64,000 nt of DNA from Rhodobacter ferrooxidans (GTDB lineage Bacteria > Pseudomonadota > Alphaproteobacteria > Rhodobacterales > Rhodobacteraceae). Under the pieces are notes generated by a model. It did no database searches. It was given only the letters and a program-made list of their open reading frames with translations, and was not told where the DNA came from. Positions 19,170 through 27,596 of this stretch are shown here, piece after piece (the stretch's first letter is position 1; every line of letters starts with the position of its first letter). The position numbers and the translations under genes are program-made. The stretch spans positions 1-64,000 of the forward strand of contig NZ_ACYY01000006.1 in assembly GCF_000176015.1 (NCBI RefSeq), in the 5' to 3' direction.

Positions 19170-19523
19170 ATGCTGATCTCGGAGGTCAGTTTCAACGAGG
19201 CAAGGCCGATCGACAGCTATGGGCCGGGGTTCTTTCGCATCGACGGCAAGGTGCTGCGTGGCCCGGTGCTGGTGACGCCCTGGGGGGCGGCGCTGTGGGC
19301 GGGGCCGGAAGATGCCGCCCCGGTACTGGCGCTACTGGGGCGGATTGATGTGCTGTTTCTGGGCATGGGGGCCGAGATCGCCCATGCTCCGGCGGGCTTT
19401 CGCGCGACGCTGGAGGAGGCCGGGATCGGCGTCGAGGTGATGAACTCGCCCGCCGCCTGCCGCACCTACAACGTGCTGATTTCCGAAGGCCGGCGGGTGG
19501 CCGCGGCGCTGCTTCCGGTTTAG
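19170..19523 (+). CDS. Mth938-like domain protein (DUF498)
   Basis: 117 residues from ATG 19170. The fold is recognised by SYGPGFFRIDGKVLRGPVLV, the VLFLGMGAEIAHAP strand-turn and GIGVEVMNSPAACRTYNVL near the C-terminus. Proteins of this group include human NDUFAF3-like factors of complex I assembly and bacterial genes placed beside secF; biochemical function in bacteria is not established. It follows secF by 4 bases and precedes ccmA, a conserved Rhodobacteraceae order. Confidence 0.88.
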   Translation: MLISEVSFNEARPIDSYGPGFFRIDGKVLRGPVLVTPWGAALWAGPEDAAPVLALLGRIDVLFLGMGAEIAHAPAGFRATLEEAGIGVEVMNSPAACRTYNVLISEGRRVAAALLPV

Positions 19524-19530
19524 AGCCGTC

Positions 19531-19577
19531 AAAAGTTTTCAGGAAAACTTTTTGCAAAATTCTTGCAAGAATTTTGC
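19531..19577. repeat. Double AT-rich hairpin repeat, copy 1
   Basis: Hairpin 1 is AAAAGTTTTC-AG-GAAAACTTTT (19531-19552). Hairpin 2 (19554-19577) is a perfect palindrome with 12-base arms GCAAAATTCTTG/CAAGAATTTTGC. A further palindrome, GCAGGACGTCCTGC, lies at 19600-19613. It fills the gap between the Mth938 gene and ccmA. Hairpin 1 followed by T could terminate the sec transcript. Confidence 0.75.
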
Positions 19578-19658
19578 GGCGCTGGCGGCGGGCGCCGCGG
19601 CAGGACGTCCTGCGGCCAGCCCTTTCCCGCAAGGACGCAATGCGTTAGGCGTTGTGCA

Positions 19659-20288
19659 ATGGAACTGCGAGTGACCAATCTGGCCTGTGCGCGCGGCGGT
19701 CTGACCGTGCTGGAGGGGGTGAGTTTCACCCTGCGGCCGGGCCATGCGCTGGTGCTGCGCGGCCCCAACGGCATCGGCAAGACCACGGCGCTGCGCACGC
19801 TTTGCGGATTGCAACCGGCGCTGGCGGGCGAGGTGTCGGTGCCGCCCGAATCCATGGCCTATGCCGCGCATGCCGATGGTTTGAAAGCCACGTTGACCGT
19901 CACCGAAAATCTGGCGTTCTGGGCTGCGGTCTATGGCACCGATCTGGTGGAAGATGCGCTGCAGCGGATGAACCTTGACGCCCTGCGCGACCGGATGGCG
20001 GCCAATCTGTCCGCCGGGCAGAAGCGGCGGCTTGGCCTTGCGCGGCTTCTGGTCACCGGGCGGCCGATCTGGGTTCTGGACGAGCCGACCGTCAGCCTTG
20101 ATGCCGCCTCGGTGGCGCTGTTTGCCGGGGTGATCCGGGCGCATCTGGCGGCGGGCGGCATGGCGCTGATTGCCACCCATATCGACCTTGGGCTGGACGA
20201 GGCGGAAATCCTCGACCTCGGCCCCTTCAAGGCCCGCAGCCCGCGCGACGGTGGCCCGGCCTCGGCGTTTGACGAGGCCTTCACATGA
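19659..20288 (+). CDS. ccmA: Heme exporter ATP-binding protein CcmA
   Basis: 209 residues. ATPase of the CcmABCD complex that releases heme-loaded CcmE for cytochrome c maturation. Walker [10 protein letters not shown] (about 36-44), signature [15 protein letters not shown], and Walker [13 protein letters not shown] are intact, with the downstream switch His (ATHIDLG). The start at 19659 ([13 protein letters not shown]) fits the family; the preceding in-frame extension would be repeat sequence. It overlaps ccmB by four bases. Confidence 0.95.
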   Translation: MELRVTNLACARGGLTVLEGVSFTLRPGHALVLRGPNGIGKTTALRTLCGLQPALAGEVSVPPESMAYAAHADGLKATLTVTENLAFWAAVYGTDLVEDALQRMNLDALRDRMAANLSAGQKRRLGLARLLVTGRPIWVLDEPTVSLDAASVALFAGVIRAHLAAGGMALIATHIDLGLDEAEILDLGPFKARSPRDGGPASAFDEAFT

Positions 20289-20941
20289 TCGCGCTGTTGA
20301 TCCGCGATCTGCGGCTGGCGATGCGGGCGGGCGGCGGCTTTGGCCTTGGGCTGGCGTTTTTCCTGCTGGTGGCGGTGCTGGTGCCTTTGGGCGTCGGGCC
20401 GGAGGGCAGCACTTTGGCGAAAATCGCGCCGGGCATCCTATGGGTCGGCGCGCTGCTGGCCTGCCTTCTGTCGCTGGACCGGATTTTCGCGCTGGATTTC
20501 GAGGATGGCTCGCTGGACCTTCTGGCCACGGCGCCGATGCCGCTGGAGGGGGTGGTGGCGGTAAAGGCCTTTGCGCATTGGCTGGTGACCGGGCTACCGC
20601 TGACGCTGGTCGCGCCGGTGCTGGGGCTTTTGCTGAACTTGCCGGGGGCGGGCTATGGCTGGCTGGTGGCCTCCTTGGCCTTGGGCACCCCGGCGCTGTC
20701 GGTGATCGGCGCGTTCGGTGCGGCGCTGACCGTGGGGCTGAAGCGCGGCGGGCTGCTGCTCAGCCTGCTGGTGCTGCCGCTTTATGTGCCGACGCTGATT
20801 TTCGGCGCCGAAGTGGTCAAGCGCGGTGCCGAGGGGCAGGCGGTATCGACGCCGCTGCTGCTGCTGGCCGGGATCACGGCGGGGGCGGCGGCGCTGTTGC
20901 CCTTTGCCTCTGCGGCGGCGATCCGGGTCAATTTAAGGTGA
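20285..20941 (+). CDS. ccmB: Heme exporter membrane protein CcmB
   Basis: 218 residues with six hydrophobic segments. It begins [19 protein letters not shown] and has the family run [27 protein letters not shown] after TM2. It forms the transmembrane part of the CcmAB ATPase. ATGA overlap with ccmA gives translational coupling. Confidence 0.95.
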   Translation: MIALLIRDLRLAMRAGGGFGLGLAFFLLVAVLVPLGVGPEGSTLAKIAPGILWVGALLACLLSLDRIFALDFEDGSLDLLATAPMPLEGVVAVKAFAHWLVTGLPLTLVAPVLGLLLNLPGAGYGWLVASLALGTPALSVIGAFGAALTVGLKRGGLLLSLLVLPLYVPTLIFGAEVVKRGAEGQAVSTPLLLLAGITAGAAALLPFASAAAIRVNLR

Positions 20942-21028
20942 AGGCCCGGCTTCGGTGCGCCTCTGGCTTCGGAGAGGCTACGGCGTTAATTGGTTGAGCC
21001 AAGGCAAGGAAGGACGTAAGTCAGGCAT

Positions 21029-21760
21029 ATGTCGATCTGGGAATACGCCAATCCGAAGAAGTTCATGCAGACCTCGGCCTGGGCCTTGCCCTGGTTTACC
21101 GGGCTGGCGGTGCTGTCGATGCTGGTGGGCCTGATCTGGGGGTTCTTCTTCACCCCGGATGACTACAAGCAGGGCTCGACCGTCAAGATCATCTTCCTGC
21201 ATGTGCCTGCCGCAATGCTGGCGATCAACGCCTGGCTGATGATGCTGGTGACCTCGCTGATCTGGCTGATCCGCAGGCACCATGTATCGGCGCTGGCGGC
21301 CAAGGCGGCGGCACCGATCGGGCTGACCTTCACGCTGATTGCGCTGGTGACCGGGGCGATCTGGGGCCAGCCGATGTGGGGCACCTGGTGGGCCTGGGAT
21401 CCGCGGCTGACCTCGTTCCTGATCCTGTTCCTGTTCTATCTGGGCTATATCGCGCTGTGGCAAGCCATTGATAATCCTGACACTGCCGCCGACCTGACCT
21501 CGGTGCTGTGCATCGTGGGGTCGGTGTTTGCGGTGCTGTCGCGCTATGCGGTGAACTTCTGGAATCAGGGGCTGCATCAGGGGGCCAGCCTGTCGCTGGA
21601 CAAGGAAGAACACGTGTCCGACGTCTTTTACTTCCCGTTGCTGGTGTGCATCGGCGGCTTCATCGCGCTGTTCGTGGCGCTGGTGCTGCTGCGCACCCGC
21701 ACCGAGATCCGCTCGCGGCGCTTGCAGGCGCTGCTGACGCGCGAAAGGGGCACCGCATGA
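21029..21760 (+). CDS. ccmC: Heme exporter protein CcmC
   Basis: 243 residues, six TM helices. The tryptophan-rich WWD heme-handling motif is present: WGQPMWGTWWAWDPRLTS at about 112-129. Two periplasmic histidines flank it (FLHVPAAM and VNFWNQGLHQG). CcmC loads heme onto CcmE. An 87-base gap separates it from ccmB; AAGGAAGG lies in the leader about 20 bases before the ATG. The stop overlaps ccmD. Confidence 0.96.
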   Translation: MSIWEYANPKKFMQTSAWALPWFTGLAVLSMLVGLIWGFFFTPDDYKQGSTVKIIFLHVPAAMLAINAWLMMLVTSLIWLIRRHHVSALAAKAAAPIGLTFTLIALVTGAIWGQPMWGTWWAWDPRLTSFLILFLFYLGYIALWQAIDNPDTAADLTSVLCIVGSVFAVLSRYAVNFWNQGLHQGASLSLDKEEHVSDVFYFPLLVCIGGFIALFVALVLLRTRTEIRSRRLQALLTRERGTA

Positions 21761-21918
21761 TGCCCGATCTGGGAAAATACGCAGGACCGGTGCTGGGGGC
21801 CTATGCGGCGTCGATCGTGCTGATCCTGTTGTTGGTGGGCATCAGCCTTTGGCGGGGTTCCCGGATGCGGCGCGCGTTGGAAGAGGCCGAAGCACGACAG
21901 GGGCAGGACCATGGCTAA
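21757..21918 (+). CDS. ccmD: Heme exporter protein CcmD
   Basis: 53 residues, a short one-helix protein: MMPDLGKYAGPVLGAYAASI leads into LILLLVGISLWRGSRMRRALEEAEAR. This matches CcmD, which stabilises the CcmC-CcmE complex and release of holo-CcmE. The ATG overlaps the ccmC stop (ATGA), and its end overlaps ccmG by 8 bases. Confidence 0.92.
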   Translation: MMPDLGKYAGPVLGAYAASIVLILLLVGISLWRGSRMRRALEEAEARQGQDHG

Positions 21919-22453
21919 AGCATTGATGTTCATACCACCCGTGCTGTTCGCCGGGCTGGCGGCGGTGTTCTACATCGGCATGTCGCAGGATGACCGCAAC
22001 AGCCTGCCGTCGATGCTGGTGCAGAAACCGGCACCCGCGTTGCAGGTGACCGCTTTGGGCGACATGGCAGGGTTCACCGACGAAACCCTGCGCCAGCCCG
22101 GGGTCAAGCTGGTGAATTTCTGGGCCAGCTGGTGTGCTGCCTGCCGCGACGAGCATCCGGTGCTGATGGCGCTGCAGGCCGAGGGCATCCCGATCTACGG
22201 CGTGGCCTACAAGGACAAGCCGGAGGCCGCGCTGGGTCTGCTGGCGCAGAATGGCAACCCCTATGATGCGCAGGTCGCTGATCCGCAGGGCCGCACCGGG
22301 CTGGATTTCGGGGTTTACGGCGTGCCGGAAACCTTCGTGATCGACGGCAGCGGCAAGATACTGGCGCGCATCGCCGGGCCGATCAGCGACCAGAACCTGA
22401 CCGATGTGATCCGCCCGGCGCTGGCGGCCGAACCGGCGACAGCCTCCAACTGA
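21911..22453 (+). CDS. ccmG: Thiol:disulfide interchange protein CcmG/DsbE
   Basis: 180 residues. An N-terminal membrane anchor (about 5-23) is followed by a thioredoxin fold with WCAAC (Cys75 and Cys78) and the cis-Pro loop YGVPETFVID. The GVAYKDKPEAAL acid/loop pattern is typical of CcmG. It reduces apocytochrome c thiols in the periplasm before heme ligation. ccmE, ccmF and ccmH are not in the window, so the maturation genes are split. Confidence 0.94.
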   Translation: MAKALMFIPPVLFAGLAAVFYIGMSQDDRNSLPSMLVQKPAPALQVTALGDMAGFTDETLRQPGVKLVNFWASWCAACRDEHPVLMALQAEGIPIYGVAYKDKPEAALGLLAQNGNPYDAQVADPQGRTGLDFGVYGVPETFVIDGSGKILARIAGPISDQNLTDVIRPALAAEPATASN

Positions 22454-22490
22454 TCCTTCATCTGTTTGCAAATATCCCCGCCGGAGGCAC
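22454..22490 (-). repeat. Intergenic GGGATATTT repeat, short form, copy C
   Basis: On the minus strand it reads GTGCCTCCGGCGGGGATATTT then GCAAACAGATGAAGGA. It begins immediately after the ccmG stop and lies before the SDR gene, both on the plus strand. Confidence 0.8.
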
Positions 22491-22598
22491 CTGCCTTTGG
22501 GGCGGCACCGCTGTTGCAAGGCTTTCCAGTCCGCGCTGGATCGGAAATGCTGCGGCGCAGGGAATCACTGTCGGTCGCGGGCGACCAGAGAGGGCCGG

Positions 22599-23375
22599 AT
22601 GCAGAACAGCTTGAGCGGAATGTTCGACCTGTCGGGCCGCGTCGCCCTGATCAGCGGCGCCAGCCGCGGGCTGGGGCAGGGCATGGCGTTGGCATTGGCC
22701 GGGGCGGGGGCCGACCTCGTGCTGACTGGCCGCGATGCGGTGGCCCTGGCCGGCACGGTGGCGGCGGTGCAGGCGCTGGGGCGCCGCGCCCTGCCGCTGG
22801 TGCTGGAGATGCGCGATCCCGCCAGTTTTCAGGCCGCAATCGACGCGGTCGAAGCCGGGTTCGGCCCGATCGACATTCTGGTGAACAATGCCGGGATGGA
22901 AAGCATCCGCGCCTCCGAGGATGTGCCGGTGGCGCTGTGGGACGACATCATCGACACCAATCTGAAAGGTGCGTTCTTTCTGACGCAGGCGGTGGCGCGG
23001 CACATGCTGCGGCGGCAGCGCGGCGCGGTGATCAACCTCTGCTCGCTGACCTCTTACGTCGGGGTGCCGACGGCGGCGCCTTATGGTGCGTCGAAATCCG
23101 GGTTGCTGGGGCTGACGCATGCGCTGGCGGCGGAATGGGCCGGGCGCGGCATCCGGGTCAATGCCATTGCGCCGGGCTATTTCCGCACGGCGATGACCGA
23201 AGTGTTCTATGCCGATGACGCCTGGGCCAGCGCCATGCTGGACAAGATTCCGCAGCGGCGGTTCGGGGTGGCACAGGATCTGGCCGGGGCGGTGGTGTTT
23301 CTGGCCTCGGACGCGGCGAGTTACGTGACCGGACAATGCCTTGCGGTTGACGGCGGCTATCTGGCGGCGATTTGA
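22599..23375 (+). CDS. Short-chain dehydrogenase/reductase, HpsO-like candidate
   Basis: 258 residues from ATG 22599, with AGAGAGGG upstream. Classical SDR: cofactor motif SGASRGLGQG (Gly20, Gly24, Gly26), NNAG near 92, a catalytic Ser around 142 and YGASK near 157-161. The end is SYVTGQCLAVDGGYLAAI. Closest everyday annotation would be glucose/gluconate or 3-oxoacyl-type dehydrogenase. Because it opens the operon that also holds a HisD-like enzyme and a zinc alcohol dehydrogenase, it corresponds in position and family to HpsO, the R-DHPS 2-dehydrogenase. That link is inference from context; NAD versus NADP preference is not certain. The gap to the next gene is 86 bases. Confidence 0.9.
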   Translation: MQNSLSGMFDLSGRVALISGASRGLGQGMALALAGAGADLVLTGRDAVALAGTVAAVQALGRRALPLVLEMRDPASFQAAIDAVEAGFGPIDILVNNAGMESIRASEDVPVALWDDIIDTNLKGAFFLTQAVARHMLRRQRGAVINLCSLTSYVGVPTAAPYGASKSGLLGLTHALAAEWAGRGIRVNAIAPGYFRTAMTEVFYADDAWASAMLDKIPQRRFGVAQDLAGAVVFLASDAASYVTGQCLAVDGGYLAAI

Positions 23376-23461
23376 CGGCGTGAAAACCGCGGCCAAGCCC
23401 TTGCAAATCGCCCGCCAAGGCGTTCTGAATGGGCCGAATTCGCCAGCAGGGGCCACAGCCG

Positions 23462-24586
23462 ATGATCAGGGATGCCGCCAATGCTGCCCAAGCCGCCAAG
23501 GCCGGGCCAGCGGTTTCGGTGCGCGGCGTGGATATGGATTTCGGGGCCGGGCCGCTGGCGGTGGCCGATGCGGGCTTTGATCTGGCCCGGGGGCGGTTTC
23601 TGACCATCCTTGGCCCTTCGGGTTCCGGCAAGACCACGCTGTTGCGGATGATCGCAGGCTTTCAGACCCCGACGCGCGGCGAGATTTTCATCAACGGCGA
23701 GCCGGTCAGCAAGGTGGCCCCGCACCAGCGCGCCATTGGCATGGTGTTTCAGAAACTGGCGCTGTTTCCGCACCTTACGGCGGCGCAGAACGTGGCCTTT
23801 CCGCTGAAGATGCGGCGCTTCGATGCCCGCGGCATCCCGGCCCGGGTCGAGCAGTTTCTGGATCTGGTGCGGCTTGGCGGGCTTGGCGGGCGGCGCATCC
23901 ACGAGCTTTCCGGTGGCCAGCAGCAGCGGGTGGCCATCGCCCGGGCGCTGGTGTTCCAGCCGGACCTGCTGCTGCTGGACGAGCCGCTGGCCGCCCTGGA
24001 CCGCAAGCTGCGCGAAGAGATGCAGCTGGAATTCCGCCGTATCCAGCGCGAGTTGGGGGTGACCACGATCAACGTGACGCATGACCAGCGCGAGGCGCTG
24101 GTGATGTCGGACGAGGTGATCGTGATGGAGGCGGGGCGCATCCAGCAGAACGCCCGCCCGGTCGATCTGTATCGCGATCCGGCCAATGCCTTCGTGGCCA
24201 ATTTCATCGGCGTCACCAGTTTCCTGCCCGGTCGCGTGGCGCCAGGCGGGCTGGAGTGTGGCGGCATCCTGTGCCCCGGCACGCCGCGGCAGGCGCTGGC
24301 CGCTGGCACGCCGGCGCGCGGGGCGATCCGGGCCGAGCAGATCCGCATGGCGGCGGATGGCGCAGCGCTGGCGGGGCTGGATTTCCGGCTGCAAGGCCAG
24401 GTGCGCGATGCGATCTTCGAAGGCGAGCGCCAGCTTTACGAGGTGGTGCTGCCGGCCCTGGGCGGGATTGCCGTGCAGGTCTATCATCACGATGCCAGCG
24501 ATTTTGCCCTGACAGCACCGGGGCAAACCGTCACGGTCGGCTGGAACCGCCGCGACATGATCCTTTTCCCGGCAGCCGTTCCCTGA
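23462..24586 (+). CDS. ABC importer ATP-binding protein (PotA/spermidine-Fe type)
   Basis: 374 residues from ATG 23462, preceded by AGGGG with 9-base spacing; an ATG at 23429 is an alternative. Walker A GPSGSGKTTLLRM, Q-loop MVFQKLALFPHLT, signature LSGGQQQRVAIARAL, Walker B LLLLDEPLAALD, and switch His in NVTHDQREALVMSDE. A C-terminal TOBE domain (about 270-370) follows. This is the ATPase class of polyamine, iron(III) and related importers. It heads a complete importer: ATPase, binding protein, two permeases. The substrate of this class cannot be deduced from the ATPase. Confidence 0.92.
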   Translation: MIRDAANAAQAAKAGPAVSVRGVDMDFGAGPLAVADAGFDLARGRFLTILGPSGSGKTTLLRMIAGFQTPTRGEIFINGEPVSKVAPHQRAIGMVFQKLALFPHLTAAQNVAFPLKMRRFDARGIPARVEQFLDLVRLGGLGGRRIHELSGGQQQRVAIARALVFQPDLLLLDEPLAALDRKLREEMQLEFRRIQRELGVTTINVTHDQREALVMSDEVIVMEAGRIQQNARPVDLYRDPANAFVANFIGVTSFLPGRVAPGGLECGGILCPGTPRQALAAGTPARGAIRAEQIRMAADGAALAGLDFRLQGQVRDAIFEGERQLYEVVLPALGGIAVQVYHHDASDFALTAPGQTVTVGWNRRDMILFPAAVP

Positions 24587-24638
24587 GAAAGCCGCCGCAA
24601 TCGCCCGAATGGGCCTTACCCCCAACAAGGAGACCAAA

Positions 24639-25751
24639 ATGACCAGACACATCCAACGTCCCAGCCTGTCGCGCCGTGCCGTCCTGCGGGGCGGTGTGGC
24701 CTTTGGCGGTGCGGCCCTGCTGGCGCAGCTTGGTGCCGGGCGCGCCTTTGCCGCCGAGCCGGAGAAACCGGCCGAGTTGATCGTGCGGGCCTGGGGCGGC
24801 AGTTGGGTCGATGCGCTGAAAGCGGGCGTGTCGGACCCGTTCACCGCCGCCACCGGCATCACCATCCGCCACGATCTGACCGAGGACAACGAGATCCAGC
24901 CGAAGATCTGGGCCGCCGCCGAACAGAAGCGGGTGCCGCCGATCCATATCAACTGGGACACCACCACCAACGCCACCAAATCGGCGCTGCGCGGCGTGGC
25001 CGAGGATCTTTCCGACCTGTCGAACCTGGCGGGCACCACCGATCTGGCCAAGCCGGTCGGGCTGGAGGGCTATCCGATCGTCAACACCTATGGCTATGTC
25101 TATGTGCTGGCCTACCGCCCCGAGGCGTTCCCGGACGGCGCGCCGAAGTCGTGGAAAGACCTGCTGGACCCGAAGTTCAAGGGCCGCATCGCGCTTTATA
25201 ACGACGGCATCGGCTTCCATTTCCCGGCACAGGTGGCGGGCGGCGGCAAGCTGGAGGATATTCCGGCCAACATGGATGCCTGCTGGGCATTTGTCGAACA
25301 GATGAAGGCGCAAGAGCCGCTGCTGGGTGAAGACCCCGACTTTACCACCTGGTTCCAGAACGGCGAGATCGACGCCGCCTGCACCATTTCGACCAACGCC
25401 CGCGAGGCGCGCAAGAACGGCGTGAACATCGCCTGGACGGTGCCGGAAGAGGGCTGCAAGTTCGACACCGACGGCTTGTGGATTCCGGTCGGTCTGCCGG
25501 AGAACGAGCTTTACTGGGCCAAGCAATACATCAACTTCGCCCTGACCAAGGACGCCCAGCAGGTCTGGCTGGACGGGCTTGGCCTGCCCGGCGTGGTGCC
25601 CGGTCTGACCCCGCCTGCCGATCTGGTGGACGACGCTTCCTATCCCACCAAGCCCGCGGATTTCGAGCATCTGATCCGGATCTCGGCGCAGGTGCAGGTG
25701 GAAAACGAAAGCGAGTGGTTCGCCAAGTTCAAGGCGATCATGCAGGGCTGA
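24639..25751 (+). CDS. ABC importer substrate-binding protein, Tat-exported, PotD-like
   Basis: 370 residues; ribosome site AAGGAG at 24627-24632. The N-terminus has a twin-arginine signal (SLSRRAVLRGG, Arg12-Arg13), a hydrophobic core and an AFA-AEP cleavage site near residue 38, so it probably folds in the cytoplasm before export. The mature part resembles family 1/PotD extracellular solute-binding proteins: LIVRAWGGSWVDALKAGVSD, YGYVYVLAYRPEAFPDGAPKSW, and a C-terminal NESEWFAKFKAIM. It would capture the importer's ligand in the periplasm. The ligand is unknown; polyamine-type by family, but the neighbouring dehydrogenases argue for a polyol or sulfonated polyol. Confidence 0.91.
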   Translation: MTRHIQRPSLSRRAVLRGGVAFGGAALLAQLGAGRAFAAEPEKPAELIVRAWGGSWVDALKAGVSDPFTAATGITIRHDLTEDNEIQPKIWAAAEQKRVPPIHINWDTTTNATKSALRGVAEDLSDLSNLAGTTDLAKPVGLEGYPIVNTYGYVYVLAYRPEAFPDGAPKSWKDLLDPKFKGRIALYNDGIGFHFPAQVAGGGKLEDIPANMDACWAFVEQMKAQEPLLGEDPDFTTWFQNGEIDAACTISTNAREARKNGVNIAWTVPEEGCKFDTDGLWIPVGLPENELYWAKQYINFALTKDAQQVWLDGLGLPGVVPGLTPPADLVDDASYPTKPADFEHLIRISAQVQVENESEWFAKFKAIMQG

Positions 25752-25820
25752 ACCCAGGGGCCGCCCGCGCCGGTGCGGGCGGCCCAACCTTGCGAAACCC
25801 GATCCACCGAAAGCAGACCG

Positions 25821-26765
25821 ATGCGCCCCTCTCGCGCCGAATATCCCTATCGCTGGCGGCTGATGGACCGGCTGGAAGCGGCTGCCGACCGGCTGTTTCC
25901 GCGGCGCTGGTCGCGCTGGACCGGCTGGCTGATGCTGGCCCCGGCGCTGCTGCTGGTGGCGGTGCTGCTGATCGGGCTGGTGCAGATTGCCGATGCCTCG
26001 CTGCACACGCTGGACCGCAAGACGTTTCGCACCTCGGCGGCCTACAGTCTGGACAACTATCGCGCGGCGCTGGATCAGGGGGTCTATCTGGCGGTGCTGT
26101 GGCGCAGCGTGCTGGGGGCCGCGATCGTCACGCTGCTGACCCTGCTGCTGGCGTTTCCTTACGGCTATGTGATGGTGCGCACCCGCAGTTCGAACCTGCG
26201 CAAGCTGTTGCTGATCGCGCTGTTCCTGCCGTTCTTCATCGGTCAGGTGGTGCGGGCCTATGGCTGGCTGATCATTCTGGGCAATGGCGGGCTGGTCAAT
26301 GACCTGCTGGGGCTGGTGGGGGTGCCGCCGCAGCGGTTGCTGTTCAACTATCCGGCGGTGCTGTTCGGGCTGGTGCAATACATGCTGCCCTTTGCCGTGT
26401 TGATGCTGGCCCCGGCACTGACCGCCATCCCCGAAGAGACCGAGGCGGCGGCGGGGTCGCTGGGGGCCAACTGGCTCCGCACGCTGTGGCATGTGGTGCT
26501 GCCAATGGCGCGGCCTGGGCTGGTGGGGGCGGGGCTGGTGGTGGTGTCGCTGACGCTGACCGATTTCGCCATGCCGGCGATTCTGGGCGGCGGCGGTCAG
26601 GATTTCATCGCCAACGCGATTTACGACCAGTTCTTCCGCACCTCGGATCAGGGGCTGGGGGCGGCGCTGACGCTTTTGCTGGTGGGCATCGGCTCGCTGG
26701 TGGTGGGGGCGGTGTTCACGGCTTTCGGCGCGGGCACGCTGGCGATGGGGCGGGCCAGAACATGA
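25821..26765 (+). CDS. ABC importer permease (PotB type)
   Basis: 314 residues, about six TM helices after a basic N-terminus (YRWRLMDRLEAAADRLFPRRW). The EAA loop that docks the ATPase is seen as ETEAAAGSLGANWLRTLWHVVLPMARPG at about 213-240. The gene ends in an ATGA overlap with the second permease. Together they form the membrane channel of the importer. Confidence 0.91.
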   Translation: MRPSRAEYPYRWRLMDRLEAAADRLFPRRWSRWTGWLMLAPALLLVAVLLIGLVQIADASLHTLDRKTFRTSAAYSLDNYRAALDQGVYLAVLWRSVLGAAIVTLLTLLLAFPYGYVMVRTRSSNLRKLLLIALFLPFFIGQVVRAYGWLIILGNGGLVNDLLGLVGVPPQRLLFNYPAVLFGLVQYMLPFAVLMLAPALTAIPEETEAAAGSLGANWLRTLWHVVLPMARPGLVGAGLVVVSLTLTDFAMPAILGGGGQDFIANAIYDQFFRTSDQGLGAALTLLLVGIGSLVVGAVFTAFGAGTLAMGRART

Positions 26766-27562
26766 ACCAAAGCCGCGCGCAACGCTGGGTGCTGGGGTTT
26801 TTCGTGCTGCTGGCGCTGGTGATGCTGTCGGCGCCCACCGTGGTGGTGATGGGGGCCTCGGTCAGTGCCGGGCGGATGATCGCCTTCCCGCCCGAGGGAT
26901 TTTCGCTGCAGTGGTATGGCAAGATCCTGGCCGCAAGCGATCTGCGGCAGGCCTTCGGGCGCACGCTGGTGGTGGCGCTGATCTGCACGGCGGTGGCCTT
27001 GCCGGTGGGCACGCTGGCGGGGATTGCGCTGGCCAAGTTCCGGCTGCGCTTTGCCGGGGCGGTTCAGGTCTATCTGCTGCTGCCCTTCACCGTGCCGCTG
27101 ATCGGCTCGGGCATCGGCATGATGCTGGCTTTCGGCAAGATGGGCATCCTGGGGCAGTTGTGGCCGGTGGGCATTGCCTGCGCCGTGATCAACCTGCCGT
27201 TCATGATCTGGGCGGTCACCGCCTCGGCAGCGGCGCTGGACCCCGATCTGGAACTGGCGGCGGCCAATTGCGGGGCGGGGCGGGTGCAGACCTTCCTGTC
27301 TGTCACCCTGCCTGCGGTGACGCCGGGGATCATCACCGGTTCGCTGTTGATGTTCATCCTGGCGATGAACGAGTTTCTGGTCAGCCTGCTGCTGGTCGAT
27401 GCCCGCATCGTCACGCTGCCGGTGCAGATCTACAATTCCATCCGCTCGATCATCACGCCCGACCTTGCGGCGATCTCGGTGGTGTTCATCGTGATGGCGG
27501 CACTGGCGATTGCGTTGCTGGACTGGCTGGTGGGGCTGGATATCTTTCTGAAATCGAAATGA
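26762..27562 (+). CDS. ABC importer permease (PotC type)
   Basis: 266 residues, about six TM helices. The EAA loop appears as LDPDLELAAANCGAGRVQTF then LSVTLPAVTPGIITG, at about 160-195. A typical NEFLVSLLL follows, as in spermidine/putrescine-type permeases. It overlaps the first permease by four bases and precedes the HisD-like gene by 34. Confidence 0.91.
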   Translation: MNQSRAQRWVLGFFVLLALVMLSAPTVVVMGASVSAGRMIAFPPEGFSLQWYGKILAASDLRQAFGRTLVVALICTAVALPVGTLAGIALAKFRLRFAGAVQVYLLLPFTVPLIGSGIGMMLAFGKMGILGQLWPVGIACAVINLPFMIWAVTASAAALDPDLELAAANCGAGRVQTFLSVTLPAVTPGIITGSLLMFILAMNEFLVSLLLVDARIVTLPVQIYNSIRSIITPDLAAISVVFIVMAALAIALLDWLVGLDIFLKSK

Positions 27563-27596
27563 CGCGGCCAAGTGCCGCCTGCTGAAGGGCAATGCG

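Noticed and set aside
23429-23461. Upstream ATG start for the ABC ATPase
   Set aside because: Possible (AAGG 8 bases upstream), but the ATG at 23462 has a stronger AGGGG and leaves less non-conserved N-terminus.
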